Assembly (NCBI RefSeq): GCF_014332515.1
Contig: NZ_VFSD01000009.1
Coordinates: 112,317-176,316, forward strand
DNA: 64,000 nucleotides
Reading direction: 5' to 3'
From: Pontibacter beigongshangensis
Lineage (GTDB): Bacteria; Bacteroidota; Bacteroidia; Cytophagales; Hymenobacteraceae
Part shown: one piece after another, positions 18,595 to 27,648 of the stretch
Position numbering within the stretch: the first letter of the stretch is position 1
Layout of the letters: each line of letters starts with the position of its first letter
Program-made: the position numbers and the translations under genes
Notes under the pieces: generated by a model
The model's database searches: none
Told to the model about the DNA's origin: nothing
Seen by the model: the letters and a program-made list of their open reading frames with translations, nothing else

Positions 18595-19052
18595 AGCAAC
18601 TGTATATCCAGCTTAAAGACTGCATTTTACCTTCTCGGAACCAGAAATGGCATCACGTTGGCTAGAAACGACGCGCGTATGACGACACGATTTCTATCAT
18701 TTATATCGAAGATGATACAGCCTCCTCCTATAGGGTGCTATCGCTGGTTATAGGAGTGAAGCAGCTTCTGGCCGAAATCTGCATTGGGAGCAAAGGAAGT
18801 GCTCAGGAGATTTAATTAAAAAATCAAAAATATTTTGCAACATGCTGAACTATAACATCGTATAAATCAATAGTACTGAGTAGTAGCAGTATAAAAAAAC
18901 AGAGAGATCCTAAAGAAACGTCTTTACGATCGTAACCCTGGCAGGAGAGTTACGTAAAATACCTTATAGGAGCAGAAGCGGAGACAGGCAAAAAAAAATG
19001 GATGCCCACCAGTATGATGAGCATCCATAAGAAAGAGGAGCGAAAGAATAAC
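18595..19052. other. Convergent intergenic region
   Basis: It lies between two convergent secreted-protein genes. Apart from the terminator at 18998-19028 nothing was recognised. Confidence 0.5.
18998..19028 (-). terminator. Intrinsic terminator of the beta-helix/PA14 gene
   Basis: An 8-bp stem (18998-19005 with 19021-19028) has a 15-base loop. On the minus strand it is followed by a run of eight T. Confidence 0.8.
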
Positions 19053-21872
19053 CTACTCTTTAATCACTTTTAATGATTTGGAAACACCCTGGCTATCGGT
19101 GTAGCGCAAAATATAAAGACCGCTGTTTAGAGAAGATCCAGCCAGATCAATTACCAGCCTGTTGTTGTCCAGTTTCAGGTTACTGTTTTCTTTGTAAACA
19201 ATTTTACCAGCCTGATCAATAATTACAACCTCCTGCAGTGTTACCTCCTTATCACCAAGGTCCAGTGTAATCATATCCCTGAACGGATTTGGATACGCAG
19301 TGGCATTAGTGAAACTTAAGTTAGTTTCTGCTGTTGTAGCTGCTGCCGTAGCACTGAGTCCACCAGAAATGGGCGATAAATTTTTGCCTGAAATAGGTCT
19401 CTCATCTGTACCATTTGGCAATGTCCAGCCAACCGCCAGATTATCACCACCACCACCTTGTATATGCAGCGCCTCAATGTAGTAGCGTTCGCCCGCTTTC
19501 AGCGAAATTGTAGCAGATTTCTGAGACGAATATTTTGTCCAATCTCTTGAGCCAGTCCAGTTGTGGGTATAAGCAATTCTTCTTTTCTTGGCAGGGTCCT
19601 CAGAAGTACTCAGGTATAATTCTGCCACATCATCGCCCGCAATCCAGAAAGTATAGTTGCCAGATGCAGGTGCCGTTACATAACCTCTGATCCTTTGGCC
19701 ATAGTTGTTTCCTTGCTTGCCTGGTGCTTCAAAAGAGGTCAATTCAGAAGCAGAAGAAGGGTCTGTGGCTACTGGTATGTCTTTAATAGAAGTTCCGTGG
19801 GTTCCTGTCCATATCTCTCTGGTGATTTTACCGGTTGGAGCAAGAGAAGAAGTAGAGATAGAGGCAATTGGAGCAGAAGCACTTCCGAAGGTAGAGAGCC
19901 TGTTTCCTCCTATAGGTCTTTCCTGCGCACCATTTGGCAGCGTCCAGCCAACAGACAGGTTATCACCACCTGCATCTTCTTTATGCAGGGCTTCGATGTA
20001 GTAGCGTTTGCCTGCCTCTAGAGTAATAGCGGCTGATTTTTGTGAACTGTATTTTGTCCATTCTCTCGGGTTTGTCCAGCCATTGATTGAAGCAATCCTT
20101 GATTTTCTGGCAGGATCCTCAGAAGTGCTCAAATATAACTCAACATTGTTGTCGCCTGCCACCCAGAAGGTATACTGACCGGATACAGGAGCAGTCACAT
20201 AACCTCTGATACGAGCACCATAACTATCCGCCACATTAGTAGGGGCCTCAAACACAGTAAGTTCCGCTGAGCTGGTAGGGGCTGAGTTTACTGGTATGTC
20301 AGATACATTAGCGCCACGAACATTCGCCCACATTTCACGAACTATTTTACCTGTTCCGCCTCCTGTAGGAGTAGTAAGGTCTGTTGCTAAATTGGCCTCA
20401 CCTATCCTCACACTTACAGAAGCAGAGGTAGTAGTAGCACCTTTGTTGTCTGTGGCTTTGGCAGTCAGGATATAAGCACCAGTTTTGGCATTGTTCCAGG
20501 TGTAAGCGAAAGGGCTTCTGTTAGACTCACCCAGTTTGGTAGAGCCCTGGAAGAATTCAACTTTCGTTACTGAACCGTCAGCATCGCTCGCATTGGCAGT
20601 AATTTTTATTGAAGATCCTACTGTGATAGACTCATTTGCATTAGGAGAGGTTAGAGCAACTGCAGGGGCTTGATTAGAAGTAGTCGGAGCGGATCCGTTA
20701 GGTCCTAATTTGATGCCGTTTTGTTGCAGCTTTTGTGCCCAGCGGTTGGCTTCACCTTTTTCTGTGTCAGGAGTGATCGGGTTTGGCAGGTGCGTGTTTG
20801 ATCTGAATGAAGCATGTTCCGCTACCGAGATGTCGTTTCTGTTTTCAGGGTTACGCCATTTTACGACGCCTATCACGTTGTGGCTGATGGAGTTAGAGAA
20901 GGTCGTGTTCTTTTTGTAGTAGTCTTTGCTCCACATGCCGGATGTATACATGGCATACTCTTTACCATCAGTATATTTGGCGGCTGTAATGGCTCTGTTG
21001 TTTTCGTAGCGGATGTTGTTACCGCCAGCGATCCCCATGGAGTAGTTTCCAAGGCCTACCAGTTGGTTTTCAGTGGCAGTTATGTAAGCAGGGCAGATGC
21101 TGATGTTTCCGTCTCCGTCTGTGATAATGCCACCGCCAGAGTATTCTGATTTAGTAGCAGGGTAGGGGAAAGCTCCTTGTATGTAGTTGTTATGAATACG
21201 GATAGGAGAGTCTGATGTACCGCGGGTGTTGTACATGTTGATGTTGTCTTCTACCAGCGATTTGTTGGCCTCGTTGATCACTTCATTCCAGGCGATCTCG
21301 GCATGGCGAACAGCATTTCTGAAATTAAACTGCACAAACTGCGAACGCTCAAAACCATTGTACACGCGGCCGTCTATGTTTTTTACCTTGTTGTAGCGGA
21401 TTTTGATGGTCTGGCTGGTAGAGCCGTTGCCATCATAACTGGTGCCGAGGTAAATACCTGCTGTCGACTCCATGTAGTTATTCTCGATAACAATGTTTTT
21501 GAAGGCATTTACTGTTACGAAACGGCGCGGTTTCTTTGAGCCGCTATAAGGAGTTGGGTTAATGCCGTACCCGTTGCTGTTGCGTACTGTAAGGTCTGCA
21601 GGCCAGCTCCAGGATCTGATGAGGTAACCGGCACCCCGGATATTAGAATTAACAATTATAACAGGTTCGGATGTTTTGATGTCTACTGCGGGAACATTAG
21701 AGTCTTTAGATTCCCAGTTGCCGGTGTAGGTTCCGCCTTTGGTAATAACTATCGGACCGCTATAAGACTGAGCTGAAGTTTTTGATGCTGCAAAGTTTAC
21801 TAAGAGGAAAGTGAAAAGAGCAAGCAAAGTCCGGCTTACCCTCTTTCGAGGGGTAAGAAATTGTGTATTCAT
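19053..21872 (-). CDS. Secreted T9SS protein: right-handed parallel beta-helix, Ig-like domain and two PA14 domains
   Basis: The signal peptide ends near residue 35 (TSAQS). Residues about 38-390 form a right-handed parallel beta-helix domain like those of polysaccharide lyases and epimerases, with repeated Asn-rich turns (IRIHNNYIQG, IKIRYNKV). A bacterial Ig-like domain (SITVGSSIKI ... GAYILTAKATDNKG) follows. Two PA14 domains of about 150 residues come next, each with GYVTAP.SG.YTFW, ELYLSTSEDPA and GGDNL..GWTLPNG. A T9SS tail (YPNPF ... LNSGLYILRY) ends the protein. PA14 domains often bind glycans, so the likely role is binding or cleavage of the matrix polysaccharide. A second gene (23263-24555) encodes a close paralogue of the beta-helix alone. 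Catalytic residues could not be assigned. Confidence 0.85.
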   Translation of the reverse strand: MNTQFLTPRKRVSRTLLALFTFLLVNFAASKTSAQSYSGPIVITKGGTYTGNWESKDSNVPAVDIKTSEPVIIVNSNIRGAGYLIRSWSWPADLTVRNSNGYGINPTPYSGSKKPRRFVTVNAFKNIVIENNYMESTAGIYLGTSYDGNGSTSQTIKIRYNKVKNIDGRVYNGFERSQFVQFNFRNAVRHAEIAWNEVINEANKSLVEDNINMYNTRGTSDSPIRIHNNYIQGAFPYPATKSEYSGGGIITDGDGNISICPAYITATENQLVGLGNYSMGIAGGNNIRYENNRAITAAKYTDGKEYAMYTSGMWSKDYYKKNTTFSNSISHNVIGVVKWRNPENRNDISVAEHASFRSNTHLPNPITPDTEKGEANRWAQKLQQNGIKLGPNGSAPTTSNQAPAVALTSPNANESITVGSSIKITANASDADGSVTKVEFFQGSTKLGESNRSPFAYTWNNAKTGAYILTAKATDNKGATTTSASVSVRIGEANLATDLTTPTGGGTGKIVREMWANVRGANVSDIPVNSAPTSSAELTVFEAPTNVADSYGARIRGYVTAPVSGQYTFWVAGDNNVELYLSTSEDPARKSRIASINGWTNPREWTKYSSQKSAAITLEAGKRYYIEALHKEDAGGDNLSVGWTLPNGAQERPIGGNRLSTFGSASAPIASISTSSLAPTGKITREIWTGTHGTSIKDIPVATDPSSASELTSFEAPGKQGNNYGQRIRGYVTAPASGNYTFWIAGDDVAELYLSTSEDPAKKRRIAYTHNWTGSRDWTKYSSQKSATISLKAGERYYIEALHIQGGGGDNLAVGWTLPNGTDERPISGKNLSPISGGLSATAAATTAETNLSFTNATAYPNPFRDMITLDLGDKEVTLQEVVIIDQAGKIVYKENSNLKLDNNRLVIDLAGSSLNSGLYILRYTDSQGVSKSLKVIKE

Positions 21873-22031
21873 CTTCTTTGGCTAAAAGTTGAAAATTAAA
21901 AAAAAATTATACTGTAATATTGCTTCAAACTGTGCATCGTACTTAAAAGTTCATTTTATAATTTTTGAAGCTTATAAAATTCCGATGCTAACAGGTGTTC
22001 ATTTTTTAAAACGACTAAATTTTATTAGTCA

Positions 22032-22039
22032 CAAATATA
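22032..22039 (-). promoter_or_regulatory. Possible -7 element of the beta-helix/PA14 gene
   Basis: On the minus strand it reads TATATTTG, matching TAnnTTTG, about 160 bases before the start codon. No good TTG -33 box is visible at 19 bases, so this is tentative. Confidence 0.3.
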
Positions 22040-22833
22040 GATACCATTTTTTATAAAAAGCCAGTGTTATGTCATTTTTGTCTAAAAAAACTAACAGTAC
22101 TTTAAAAAGTTATATTAATTTTTGCTTTAAAAGTGTATTTTAAGCTCATGAACAGCTTTTTTGAGCTGATTATGTAAAATAAAAAAATATTTCAACTATA
22201 AAAAATGATATTCTGTATTTAGTATTAATATTATGTAAAAATTAACAAAAATTATATTTTGGTAATTTAACTAGTGTTTATTGTATTACTTATGCGCTGT
22301 AGGGATATTCAAAAAACTCTATTTATAGTGGTTTCATTATATAGTGAATTTGTTATTTTTACAGAGGCCTGATGTTGGATATTTTTTATTTTTTGAAAAA
22401 GGTTACATTTTTTTTTAGATAAAAGAAGACCTCCGTAAAGGGGTTTGAAGCAGAAAAAAGCCGATATTTAGGAAGAGGTGGGGGTAATGGGACATATTTT
22501 TTCTGGTATCCTGATTAGTAGCACTTTGCAAGACTGCAGGCAGGGTTTGGGATGCAGGATAATTTTTTATTTTTCTGTTGAAACCGAAAAATAAAATTTT
22601 GGATACGGAGAAGTTGTGGGGTGTAGGCTATTTTTTTTTATGGAGGCTCATTATTTTTTTCAGGACAATCTCATTCACCCTGTTTTGGCCGCCTAAATAA
22701 TTCTGGCCTTTCTGGAGATGCTTTTGGCAATTCCAGGCAATATCCGGCAATATTCTTACCACAGGTTTCATCAAGTACCATCACCTTAGAATTGTCGGGC
22801 TCGTTAGTGAAAAAGCGCTTGGCAGAGTACCCG

Positions 22834-22864
22834 AATTATTCTAATAAAAAATGCCCTTCAGAGG
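22834..22864 (-). repeat. Dispersed intergenic repeat, copy 7
   Basis: Reverse copy: AATTATTCTAATA then AAAAATGCCCTTCAGAGG. Confidence 0.85.
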
Positions 22865-23183
22865 CCACTTCTGCATCTGCCCCTGCTGATCCTGTTTTTA
22901 TGCGACAGGTAATACCTTCATGCACTTAATGCCTCCTAATGGTTTGTCGTTGATTTTGGCTTCTACTGCAACTAGAGTTGCCGGTGAGAACACATGGCAA
23001 CGGCAAAAGGAATAGCCGGCTAAGAATTTTTTATGGAGCACCAACGCTGCTTCAAATTGATTTTTAAGAAAGCTTAGTGCTTCTGAAGCCACCAGACAGC
23101 AAATCTGCCATCATTTCTAATTATTAATTTGGCGAAGCTCTAAAACACCCCTTACTCTAACATGCGAGAGCAGATGCAGAAAT

Positions 23184-23212
23184 GCTGGAGGGGCTATTTG
23201 ATTAGAATAATT
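23184..23212 (+). repeat. Dispersed intergenic repeat, copy 8
   Basis: Forward copy: GCTGGAGGGGCTATTT then GATTAGAATAATT, 50 bases past the 3' end of the minus-strand beta-helix gene. Confidence 0.85.
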
Positions 23213-23262
23213 GAAATGATAGGTAGTGTTCTGCCTTCATCTTCCTATACGAGAGGGTGCAC

Positions 23263-24555
23263 TTAGTGTGGGTGGGTAATAGCTCCTGCGGTTGAGGTGG
23301 CTGGCTGAGGACCGGGTACTATCTCTACTGAATCGAGTTTTTGTTGCCACTTCAGGTATTCTAGTCGTTCCATCTCTTTTGTGGCTTTTTCTTCCAGTAT
23401 TATATTATCGAAGGTGTTGGCCGCTTTTTCTATACCTGCCATGATCTCATTTCGCCAGGAACCCGATTTGCCTACTACCGACAATGTATTTTGGTACATC
23501 CTGTTGTTGTAGGTAGCTTTGGTGTCGTAATAATCCCTGGCCCAGATGCCGCTCGTCCAGAAAGGATAAGCGGTTCCGTCGTCAAACGCTGCAGCCACAA
23601 TGCCGGTGTTATTGTAAACCTCAATATGATTGCCGCCAGCAATGCCTATGCAGTAGTTTCCGAGCCCCACCAGCTGATTGTCATATATTTTAAGATGGGC
23701 GGTGGCCCGAAGAGAGTCGGTGCCCGGAGAGTCTGTAATGATGCCTCCGCCTGTATACTTTTTTTCGGTTACCGGAAATGGAAAGGCCCCTTCTATGTAA
23801 TTATTATGGATGCGGATAGGGGAGTCGGGGGTGCCACGGGTGTTATAGATGTTAATATTATCTTCTACCAAAGAGTTTCCCTGCTCGTTAATAACCTCGT
23901 TCCAGGCAATCTCTGCGTGCGGGATAGGATTCACAAAGTTGAACTGCACGAACTGCGACCGCTCATACTCACCACCAAATACCCGCCCGTCTATGTTCCG
24001 GACCTTGTTGTAGCGTATTTTCACGGTTTGGCTGGTAGAACCATCGCCATCGTAGCTTTCTCCCAAGTAAATGCCGGCTGTTCCTACGAGGTAGTTATGC
24101 TCCACCACCAGGTTTTTGAAATTATTCAGCGTGATAAACCGGCGTGGTTTTTTCGAGCCTACATACATGGTGGGCCGGATACCGTAGCCAGTCGTATTCC
24201 GCACGGTAAGGTCAGCGCTGTGGCCCCAGGATTTGATCAGATAGCCTGCGCCACGTATGGTGGAGTTGGCAATGATAACCGGTTCAGAAGTTTTAATCTC
24301 CACGGCAGGCACGTTGGAGTTGCTGGAAACCCAATTACCGGTATAGGTGCCGCCTTTTATTATTACGATTGGCTCGTCAAATCCATTCGCTATGGCAGTG
24401 CCCACTGAAGGCTGGGAAAAAAGTACCCGGTAAGCCACTACACCTATGGTCATGGCCGCAGCCATAGCCAAACCAAGCCATAACATGCGGCTTAACCATA
24501 GGTGAAGCAGGTAAGTGTTCGACGGTTTATATAGTGAGCTCCGGGTTTGCTGCAT
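23263..24555 (-). CDS. Membrane-anchored right-handed parallel beta-helix protein, paralogue of the T9SS beta-helix protein
   Basis: The N-terminus is cytoplasmic and basic, with one membrane segment (about residues 26-48) and then a beta-helix domain of about 350 residues. That domain is strikingly similar to the one at 19053-21872: shared segments include GGTYTGNW, SEPVIIANS/VNS, GSKKPRRF, GSTSQTVKIRYNKV and NTRGTPDSPIRIHNNY. It lacks the Ig, PA14 and T9SS modules and ends after a short charged tail. It overlaps the GT2 gene by one base (TAATG), so it is translated with the glycosyltransferase operon. It is probably a lyase, epimerase or polysaccharide-binding protein held at the membrane during export; activity unproven. 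Confidence 0.85.
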   Translation of the reverse strand: MQQTRSSLYKPSNTYLLHLWLSRMLWLGLAMAAAMTIGVVAYRVLFSQPSVGTAIANGFDEPIVIIKGGTYTGNWVSSNSNVPAVEIKTSEPVIIANSTIRGAGYLIKSWGHSADLTVRNTTGYGIRPTMYVGSKKPRRFITLNNFKNLVVEHNYLVGTAGIYLGESYDGDGSTSQTVKIRYNKVRNIDGRVFGGEYERSQFVQFNFVNPIPHAEIAWNEVINEQGNSLVEDNINIYNTRGTPDSPIRIHNNYIEGAFPFPVTEKKYTGGGIITDSPGTDSLRATAHLKIYDNQLVGLGNYCIGIAGGNHIEVYNNTGIVAAAFDDGTAYPFWTSGIWARDYYDTKATYNNRMYQNTLSVVGKSGSWRNEIMAGIEKAANTFDNIILEEKATKEMERLEYLKWQQKLDSVEIVPGPQPATSTAGAITHPH

Positions 24556-25394
24556 TAGTTAACGATATATCCCAAAATCCTGCGTGCATAGCCATTCACC
24601 AGGTAATAAGGCACATAAGGCTTAGGGCAGTTTTTTAGCGTAAACCTGGTGAAATCGCGCAGGTTGCCGCCTCCTTTTATATCGAAGAGATGCTTGTAGA
24701 AGTTCTGGAGGCTCTTGCTTTTCCTGTTTTTGCGCTCCCCGCTTTCTTCAGGGTAGGTGTAGAGCTTCGCATCGTAGTTGCAGTATAGTGCAAATCCTCC
24801 TCTGGCAGCTGTGTGCGTAAAATCGTAATCAGCGACATAGTGCGGAAACCTTTCCTGATCAAAAAGCCCCACTTTCTCGAACACGGCTCTGGGAATAAGC
24901 AGGCCTCGGCCAGGCAACTGCGAAACACGGTGAATTCCCACCTGTTTCTCTTTCGGTAACTCCTGCAGCAGGTGCCGCACCCTGTTCAGCTTAAAATCAA
25001 CTATCTCGCCGCCAAAGATAGGCTCACGCGTGTCTGCATCCATTTCCAGGGCTCCGATTACGGCATCAGGCTTTTGTTTGGCCCACTTATAGGTGTTTTC
25101 GATAAAGTCGGGCGCTACCTCTACGTCGTTGTTCATGGTCATAACGTAGTCGGTGCCCGATTGTAAGGCATGTTTGATGCCCATGTTCACGCTGGCAGTC
25201 CAGAACAGGTTGCCGTCTCCGAACAGGATGTCCACCTCTGGAAATTCTTCCCGCAGCATCTCTGCCGTGCCGTCTGTGGAGCCGTCGTCTACAATAATGA
25301 CCTTAAAATCCTGGTTTGTCTGCTGGCGCAACGACAGCAGGCAAGCTTTGGTAAAGTGCTTTCTGTTAAAAACGGGTATAACTATATGTATCAT
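24555..25394 (-). CDS. Glycosyltransferase family 2 protein (rhamnosyltransferase-like)
   Basis: GT-A fold inverting transferase. The N-terminal nucleotide-binding strand has VDDGSTDGT (Asp36/Asp37), and the metal-binding MNNDVE segment (Asn88-Asn89-Asp90) follows, both in the order seen in WbbL-like rhamnosyltransferases. The acceptor-binding part contains GRGLLIPR and the basic C-terminal tail usual for this group. At 279 aa it is normal in size. It lies 40 bases after a GT4 gene and overlaps the beta-helix gene by one base. Donor and acceptor sugars are not determinable. Confidence 0.9.
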   Translation of the reverse strand: MIHIVIPVFNRKHFTKACLLSLRQQTNQDFKVIIVDDGSTDGTAEMLREEFPEVDILFGDGNLFWTASVNMGIKHALQSGTDYVMTMNNDVEVAPDFIENTYKWAKQKPDAVIGALEMDADTREPIFGGEIVDFKLNRVRHLLQELPKEKQVGIHRVSQLPGRGLLIPRAVFEKVGLFDQERFPHYVADYDFTHTAARGGFALYCNYDAKLYTYPEESGERKNRKSKSLQNFYKHLFDIKGGGNLRDFTRFTLKNCPKPYVPYYLVNGYARRILGYIVN

Positions 25395-25434
25395 GTTGCA
25401 ATTCTTCTTAATGGTTAATCTCTTCTACTTCTTC

Positions 25435-26649
25435 CTAGGTGAATTTACTGTAGAACCTGGCGATATGTTCCGTTTTCAGGGTCCAGGTTTGGGTTTTTGC
25501 AAAACTGTAACCATGCCGGCCCATGCGCTCGCGCAGGGCGGGGTTGTCGTAGAGCTTTTCGACCGCTGCTGCCAGGGCGCTTACGGTCTCAACGGGAGCG
25601 GTGGCGGGCACTTTTATGCCTGCCTCATCCGGCACCAGGTTTTTGCCTCCGTGCAGGTCGAGGGTAACGATCGGTAAGCCATAGGCCATGGCCTCCAGGA
25701 ACTGTGCGGCGGAGGAGTCGCGCAGGCTGCAGAACATGAACAGGTCGCTCTCGGTATAGGCTCGTTTCACTTCCTCCCAGGGTACTTGGCCTTTCCAGAC
25801 TACCTTGCCCTGCAGGTTATATTGTTCCACCCACTGCGGCACGTAATCGTGCATCTGGCCGTCTCCCAGGATAATAAGCTTAAAGGGCACGTCCGGCCTT
25901 ACCTGTCCGAGCGCCTCCATCACAAGGGGCAGGCCTTTTCGGGCAAACAGGCGGCCCACCCACACAATTTTGAGTTCTTCGGCAGGTGCGCGCACCGGAT
26001 AGGCTGGGGGGTAGAAGGACTCGGGCAAGCTGGTATCCAGAAACATCTGGGCGTTTCGGGCACCGTTCACCTTCGCCATGTTATAGGTGTCTTCGTTGGT
26101 TGTGAGCACCAGCGAGGCGTGGCGCATCGCCTGCCGCACGTTCGGGTTAAAGGTCAGGAGCAGCCTGCTGATCCAGGAGCGGACCACCTCCATTTTCCAC
26201 CAGCTGTAGAAATATTTCTTGAAGGCTTTCGGCGCTTCCTGCCCCCCGCCTGCCGGACCGAATATAAGCGGCTTGTTCAGGCGCCAAAGGGCCGTGCCGA
26301 GCTGCAGGCTCCCGATGGTGACGTGGTGCACCAGGTCAAAATTCAGTTCCTGGTCGAGCTGCCGGGCCGTTTTATAGGCCTGTTCCTGCCAATACATGTA
26401 ATGTATGTAAAAGCCCAGGTGGTACTCAAAGGTTTTCTGCACCCAGGCGGGCACCTCCACAAATACGATGTGCAGGTTTGGCAAGGCCAGGCGCTCCACC
26501 TCAGCCAGAATATTTTCCTTGCCTTCTATGGTGGTGAGGCACCAGACCTCATGGCCCATCTTTGCAGTGTTCAGTGCCCAGTTCCAGCCATTGCCCAGCT
26601 CTGTGCCGCGGTTAGGCTCGCAGGCGTACGCAGATAGAAGTAACTTCAT
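25435..26649 (-). CDS. Glycosyltransferase family 4 protein
   Basis: GT-B fold transferase. The N-terminal domain begins MKLLLSAYACEPNRGTELG, a motif of a common EPS glycosyltransferase subgroup. It continues with HHVTIGSLQLGTALW and FGPAGGG. The C-terminal donor domain has VWVGRLFARKGL and LFMFCSLRDSSAAQFLEAMA, the last replacing the first Glu of the classical E-x7-E motif with Asp-Ser. At 404 aa it has the usual length. It follows the HlpA-like transferase gene by 12 bases, within the same operon. Confidence 0.9.
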   Translation of the reverse strand: MKLLLSAYACEPNRGTELGNGWNWALNTAKMGHEVWCLTTIEGKENILAEVERLALPNLHIVFVEVPAWVQKTFEYHLGFYIHYMYWQEQAYKTARQLDQELNFDLVHHVTIGSLQLGTALWRLNKPLIFGPAGGGQEAPKAFKKYFYSWWKMEVVRSWISRLLLTFNPNVRQAMRHASLVLTTNEDTYNMAKVNGARNAQMFLDTSLPESFYPPAYPVRAPAEELKIVWVGRLFARKGLPLVMEALGQVRPDVPFKLIILGDGQMHDYVPQWVEQYNLQGKVVWKGQVPWEEVKRAYTESDLFMFCSLRDSSAAQFLEAMAYGLPIVTLDLHGGKNLVPDEAGIKVPATAPVETVSALAAAVEKLYDNPALRERMGRHGYSFAKTQTWTLKTEHIARFYSKFT

Positions 26650-26661
26650 AGGGTGTTTTGG

Positions 26662-27597
26662 CTAGAGGCTGATGCTGAATATGTTCTTAAGCTTGGCCGT
26701 CACTTTATCGCGGATCAGGTAATTGAAGTTTCGCTTGTCAGACTCGATGTCGCGGATTACGAAGCGCGGGTGCCGGAGCGGAAACTCTATTTCCTGCTCA
26801 TGTATCTGCGCCTTTTTATCGTGCAGGTTAAACGTGTGGGTGGCATCTTCGCCAAAACCAATGTTGCGGACCAGGTTTACTTCCGGCACAATGCAGAGGC
26901 CGGAGTTGCTGTAGACGGTGAACTCCCACTGGTAATCCCACACATCGCCTTTCTCTATGTTGGCAAAGGTTTCTTCGAGCTTGCTCAGGCGGTACATCTC
27001 CTCAAACTTGTTCAGGAAAATGCCATTCAGGTAGCCCTTCTGCTTCAGCTCCGGGTAATTTTTGATGTTGAAGTCGTAGAGCTGCCAGGCGCGCCGCCAG
27101 GTGGCCCAGCCCCAGCTGTTCACTTTGTTGGAAAAGTAATAGGAGTAGTCCGAGTCGTTGCGCCAGCCATCGAGGTAGTTGTTGCCGCTGATGTGCATCA
27201 CGCGGGTATCGTACTTGTATTTCTCCAGCAGCTCCTGGCAGAACCAGAAAAAGCTCTTCGAGGGAATGCAGTCGTCTTCGAGGATAATGCCGGTTTCTTC
27301 GTTTTCGAAAAGCCAGGTTATGGCCTGCGACGGGGCCACGCCGCAACGCAGGTTCTGCTCCTGAAAAAGGGTTTTTACTTCGCAATCCCAATCTACCTGC
27401 TCCACAATTTTGCGGGTTTCGGCGCATTTCTCAACATCTGAGGGCACATGCGGCCGTGGCCCGTCGGCCGCCACATAGAGGCGCTTTGGCTTTACCTGCC
27501 TGATGCGGTCAAAAACTTTCTGGGTAGTGTGGGCTCTGTTAAAAATAATAAGCAGCACGGGTGTGTGCAACGGCTCGTCAAACGTAAGGGTACTCAT
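26662..27597 (-). CDS. HlpA-like nucleotide-diphospho-sugar transferase family protein
   Basis: Resembles GT-A fold proteins annotated as hemolytic protein HlpA-like or sugar transferases. TPVLLIIFNRAHTTQKVFDRI starts the nucleotide-binding fold, ILEDDCIPS gives the acidic metal motif, and SWGWATWRRAW marks the acceptor side. The 311 aa length is usual. It sits between an O-antigen ligase/polymerase gene (51-base gap) and a GT4 gene (12-base gap), so it very probably adds a sugar to the same repeat unit. Hemolytic activity is not implied. Confidence 0.8.
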   Translation of the reverse strand: MSTLTFDEPLHTPVLLIIFNRAHTTQKVFDRIRQVKPKRLYVAADGPRPHVPSDVEKCAETRKIVEQVDWDCEVKTLFQEQNLRCGVAPSQAITWLFENEETGIILEDDCIPSKSFFWFCQELLEKYKYDTRVMHISGNNYLDGWRNDSDYSYYFSNKVNSWGWATWRRAWQLYDFNIKNYPELKQKGYLNGIFLNKFEEMYRLSKLEETFANIEKGDVWDYQWEFTVYSNSGLCIVPEVNLVRNIGFGEDATHTFNLHDKKAQIHEQEIEFPLRHPRFVIRDIESDKRNFNYLIRDKVTAKLKNIFSISL

Positions 27598-27648
27598 ATA
27601 GTAAGGGTAAAATATCTAAGTATATCTATCATACTGTTCTTGCGGAAA

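Larger units (their letters stand above)
22834..23212. mobile_element. Inverted pair of the dispersed repeat (unit C, 379 bp, MITE/REPIN-like)
   Basis: A reverse copy (22834-22864) and a forward copy (23184-23212) face outwards. Just inside, TTCTGCATCTGC on the left is the exact complement of GCAGATGCAGAA on the right, so the terminal inverted repeats are about 45-50 bases. The interior shows no recognisable protein. Confidence 0.75.
21873..23262. other. 1.4-kb AT-rich intergenic region
   Basis: From about 21880 to 22660 the DNA is very AT-rich with long A and T runs and no open frame. The right part contains the 379-bp inverted repeat unit C (22834-23212). The small minus frame 22898-23092 lies inside that unit and is not recognisable as a gene. 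The length and composition suggest a regulatory leader or foreign DNA. Confidence 0.5.

Noticed and set aside
22898..23092. 64-codon minus frame inside repeat unit C as a small cargo gene
   Set aside because: No ribosome-binding region or similarity is visible, and other units of the family have unrelated interiors.
25786..26637. Long + strand frame (283 codons)
   Set aside because: It lies entirely opposite a well-supported GT4 gene and has no family pattern; it is a codon-bias shadow. The same holds for 23491-24408, 27994-28953 and the minus frame 38434-39378.
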